Assembly: GCA_947626365.1 (NCBI GenBank)
Contig: CANQRW010000003.1
Span: 46,161-110,160 of the forward strand
Source: an uncultured Lachnospiraceae bacterium
GTDB taxonomy: Bacteria > Bacillota > Clostridia > Lachnospirales > Lachnospiraceae
Direction of reading: 5' to 3'
DNA length: 64,000 nucleotides
The position numbers and the translations under genes are program-made. The notes under the pieces were generated by a model. The model made no database searches, had not been told where the DNA came from, and was given only the letters and a program-made list of their open reading frames with translations. The first letter of the stretch is position 1, and each line of letters opens with the position of its first letter. This document shows, piece by piece, positions 61,201-64,000 of the stretch.

Positions 61201-63849
61201 ATGAATTACGGAAAGATTGCGACAGAACGTAAGATAAAGGATGCTACTTCCAATGCCAACCGGTGGGGCAGCAAGTTCTTTCTGGCGATTGCCAAATTGA
61301 TGCTGCTCTCTGTTTTCGTTTGCGGCGGATTCGGAATCAGCGCCGGAATCGGAACGATCAAAGGTATTATCGACAGCGCCCCCGAAATCAATATAGACAG
61401 TATCGTCCCTCAGGGACTTGCCACTACCGTATATGACAGCGCCGGCAACGAGATTGCCACACTGGTGCAGGCCGGTTCCAACCGTGACCCGGCGACCTAT
61501 GACGAATTTCCCCAGGACCTGATCGACGCCTTCGTGGCTATCGAGGATTCCCGTTTCTGGCAGCATAACGGCATCGATTTCCGTTCCATCATGCGGGCGG
61601 TCAAGGGCGTACTGTCCAAGGACTCTTCCGCCGGCGGCGGCAGCACCATCACCCAGCAGCTGATCAAGAACAATGTCTTTGAGGGCGGCCGGGAAAGCAG
61701 CTTCGGCGAGACTCTGGAACGCAAATTCCAGGAACAGTACCTGGCGGTTCAGCTGACCAAGACCATGGACCGGGAACTGATCCTGACCAATTATCTGAAC
61801 ACCATTAACCTGGGCAATAACTGTCTGGGGGTAAAGGTTGCGGCCCGCAGGTATTTTGACAAGGAAGTATCTGACCTTACCCTGTCCGAATGCACCGTTA
61901 TCGCCGGCATCACCCAGAACCCGTCCAAGCTGAATCCCATCTCCGGCCAGAAGGCCAACGCGGAGAAGCGGGAAGTCATTCTCCAGTATATGCTGGAACA
62001 GGGCTACATCACCGAGGAAGAAAAAGCGGAAGCCCTGGCTGACGACGTATACTCCAGGATCCAGATCGTGGATTCCAACGCCAAGGACACTTCGGCCATC
62101 AACAGCTATTTCGTGGACGAGCTGACCAGCCAGGTGAGGGACACCCTGGTGCGGAAGCTGGGCTATACGGAGAATCAGGCCTACAACCTGGTCTACAGCG
62201 GCGGCCTGAAGATCATGAGTACCCAGGATCCGGTTCTCCAGGCCATCGTCGATGAGGAAGTGAACAATCCGGATAACTATACCGTTACCAAATATTCGCT
62301 GGAATACCGTCTGTCGGTCACACACGCGGACGGAAGCGTACAGCATTACAACCACGGTCATATCCGCAACTGGCACAGGGATGTGCTGGGCCAGCCCAGC
62401 TTCGACGGTATGTACCGTTCGGAGGAAGCCGCTTACGCGGATGCCGAGGCATTCAAGGCCTACATCCTGCAGGAGGGCGACGAGATCCTTGCCGAAAACG
62501 CCAGCACTACCCTTCAGCCTCAGGTTTCCTTTACTCTGATGGATCAGCACACAGGGCAGGTGAAGGCCATCAGCGGCGGCCGGGGCGTCAAGACCGTGAA
62601 CCTGGCCCTGAACCGGGCCACCAACGTTCCCCAGCAGCCCGGCTCCACGTTTAAGGTGATCACCGCCTTCGCTCCGGCCATCGATACCTGCGGGGCTACT
62701 CTGGGCACTGTTTACTACGATGCGCCTTATACCATCGGCAATAAGACTTTCCGCAACTGGTATTCCAGCGGTTATCAGGGATATTCCAGCATCCGCGACG
62801 GTATTATCTACTCTATGAATATCGTGGCGGTCCGCTGCCTGATGGAGACCGTGACGCCTCAGCTGGGCGTGGAGTACGCCCAAAATTTCGGCATCACAAC
62901 CCTGACCTCTACCGACTACAATCCCTCTACCGCTCTGGGCGGACTGACCGAGGGTGTTACCAACCTGGAACTGACCGGCGCTTTCGCCACCATTGCCAAC
63001 AGCGGCGTATATAACGAGCCTATTTTCTTCACCAAGATTCTTGACCGGAACGGCAAGGTGCTTCTGGACAACACGCCGGACAGCCACCGGGTTCTGAAGG
63101 ATTCCACCGCTTTTATGCTGACTGACGCCATGCGGGAATCCATGCTTCCCAACAAGAAGTTCTCCCGGGGCGGCGGTCCCAATTCTACCAGCACCGCGGC
63201 CCATCTGGACAACATGACCGCGGCCGGCAAGAGCGGTACAACCTCGGATAACTTTGACGTATGGTTCGTAGGGTTTACCCCCTACTACACCGCCGGCGTA
63301 TGGGGAGGCTGCGATACCAACCAGCCCCTGAACGCAGGCAACGGCGGGACCAGTTTCCACAAAGCCATCTGGAAGAAGATCATGACCAGAGTCCATGAGG
63401 GCTTGGAAGATCCGGGATTCTCCCAGCCCTACAGCGTTGTCACAGAGACCATCTGCCGCAAATCCGGCAAGCTGGCTGTGGACGGCATCTGCAACCACGA
63501 CCGCCGGGGCGACGCTACTTATACAGAGTATTTCGACAGGAATAATGTTCCCACAGAGCCCTGCGACGTCCATGTCGCTGCCACTGTCTGTTCCTTCTCC
63601 GGCAAACTGCCTACCAGGAACTGTTTCAGCCGGTACACCAGGATCTTCATTTCCATACCGGAAGGCGAAAGCACGGAAGAAGGCACAGATGATTCCGCTT
63701 ATGCCCTGCCGGGATACTGCTCCGGATACCACCTGCCGGAAGTGACTCCCGCTCCTGCCCCATCGGAGGACGAATCAGCGCCCGCGCAGGAGACACCGCC
63801 TCCGATCTCTCTCGGCCCGGGCTACATGACCAGTCCGCCGGGACAATGA
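61201..63849 (+). CDS. Class A penicillin-binding protein (PBP1a type)
   Basis: An 882-residue bifunctional peptidoglycan synthase. The cytoplasmic N-terminus is followed by one transmembrane helix (about 28-55). The GT51 glycosyltransferase domain has the catalytic E115 in AIEDSRFWQHNGIDF and GGSTITQQLIKN. The transpeptidase domain has S482 in PGSTFKV (SxxK), SMN, and KSGTT at 677 (KTG variant). The C-terminus is Pro/Glu-rich (ending ISLGPGYMTSPPGQ). ATG 61201 has AAGGAGG 8 bases upstream; the ATG at 61183 overlaps the ribosome site. Divergent from yigZ, monocistronic by context. Confidence 0.93.
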   Translation: MNYGKIATERKIKDATSNANRWGSKFFLAIAKLMLLSVFVCGGFGISAGIGTIKGIIDSAPEINIDSIVPQGLATTVYDSAGNEIATLVQAGSNRDPATYDEFPQDLIDAFVAIEDSRFWQHNGIDFRSIMRAVKGVLSKDSSAGGGSTITQQLIKNNVFEGGRESSFGETLERKFQEQYLAVQLTKTMDRELILTNYLNTINLGNNCLGVKVAARRYFDKEVSDLTLSECTVIAGITQNPSKLNPISGQKANAEKREVILQYMLEQGYITEEEKAEALADDVYSRIQIVDSNAKDTSAINSYFVDELTSQVRDTLVRKLGYTENQAYNLVYSGGLKIMSTQDPVLQAIVDEEVNNPDNYTVTKYSLEYRLSVTHADGSVQHYNHGHIRNWHRDVLGQPSFDGMYRSEEAAYADAEAFKAYILQEGDEILAENASTTLQPQVSFTLMDQHTGQVKAISGGRGVKTVNLALNRATNVPQQPGSTFKVITAFAPAIDTCGATLGTVYYDAPYTIGNKTFRNWYSSGYQGYSSIRDGIIYSMNIVAVRCLMETVTPQLGVEYAQNFGITTLTSTDYNPSTALGGLTEGVTNLELTGAFATIANSGVYNEPIFFTKILDRNGKVLLDNTPDSHRVLKDSTAFMLTDAMRESMLPNKKFSRGGGPNSTSTAAHLDNMTAAGKSGTTSDNFDVWFVGFTPYYTAGVWGGCDTNQPLNAGNGGTSFHKAIWKKIMTRVHEGLEDPGFSQPYSVVTETICRKSGKLAVDGICNHDRRGDATYTEYFDRNNVPTEPCDVHVAATVCSFSGKLPTRNCFSRYTRIFISIPEGESTEEGTDDSAYALPGYCSGYHLPEVTPAPAPSEDESAPAQETPPPISLGPGYMTSPPGQ

Positions 63850-63902
63850 TAGGCTGTTTTTGAACTGCTTACGTTTTTGTCATATTTTTGCAAAACAAAT
63901 GC

Positions 63903-63931
63903 TTGAAAATATGACTTAAAGGGTGTATAAT
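63903..63931 (+). promoter_or_regulatory. Promoter of the last (partial) gene
   Basis: -35 TTGAAA (63903-63908), 17-bp spacer, -10 TATAAT (63926-63931), with AAAGGAGG about 7 bases ahead of the ATG at 63961. Begins 50 bases after the penicillin-binding protein stop. Confidence 0.65.
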
Positions 63932-63960
63932 ACTCCCAAGAGGCGAAAGGAGGATTTGCC

Positions 63961-64000
63961 ATGGCCACAATTTATGAAAAGCTTAAAATGATGAGGGAGA
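63961..64000 (+). CDS. Start of an unidentified gene (runs off the window)
   Basis: ATG at 63961 with AAAGGAGG upstream and its own consensus promoter. Only MATIYEKLKMMRE is visible, too little to assign a family. Confidence 0.6.
   Translation, partial: MATIYEKLKMMRE

Noticed and set aside
61171..63732. An 853-codon minus-strand open frame
   Set aside because: Antisense to the penicillin-binding protein; no ribosome site or domain.

Overview
The window looks like a chromosomal segment of a gut-type, low-GC-phylum but compositionally mid-GC clostridium, most likely family Lachnospiraceae. The reasons are the asp23-nusB-xseA-xseB-ispA-dxs-tlyA-nadK-argR-recN order, a spoIIIAH gene, strong AGGAGG ribosome sites, remnants of the Rpn/PD-(D/E)XK 'transposase' family, a BTAD-type regulator, and many sugar-use genes. 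I saw no rRNA, tRNA, CRISPR array, intact insertion sequence or prophage. Almost all genes read on the minus strand.

Layout. 1-5.2 kb: edge of an Rpn-family gene, a GH3 glycosidase, and a LysR regulator divergent from a split chromate transporter. 5.3-16.7 kb: a minus-strand operon made of a GPH sugar symporter, glucose-6-phosphate isomerase, a GH3 beta-glucosidase, a phosphofructokinase, a class II aldolase, a triosephosphate-isomerase homologue and a LarA-like protein. It is a near-complete private upper glycolysis, with a ROK repressor upstream and two near-identical 24-bp putative operators 84 bp apart. 16.8-20.1 kb: an AAA ATPase and a three-gene MarR plus two-radical-SAM cassette. 20.1-31.2 kb: a maltodextrin-type locus with GH31, HAD hydrolase, debranching enzyme, ABC importer without its ATPase, and a divergent LacI regulator. 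31.4-34.5 kb: CapA-like, acyltransferase and PIN-like genes. 34.6-44.7 kb: the conserved housekeeping operon for isoprenoids, exonuclease VII and DNA repair.

The most unusual part is 44.8-58.3 kb. spoIIIAH stands alone with a sigma-E-like promoter and without spoIIIAA-AG beside it. Next comes an 11-kb stretch bracketed by two direct copies of a 46-bp repeat. It holds a GH2 glycosidase, a 2,294-residue VWA/pilin-type surface protein with an LPxTG-like anchor, and two paralogous small proteins of a 'TWQG...FRSALELLKLIDSAL' family that share an unusual promoter element at identical spacing. Just beyond it is a BTAD regulator interrupted by a frameshift at a run of seven G. The window closes with typA, a YigZ-family gene, a class A penicillin-binding protein and the start of another gene.

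All functional calls come from reading motifs and gene context by eye; no database search or folding program was run. Promoter, operator and terminator calls are pattern matches and should be read as candidates.
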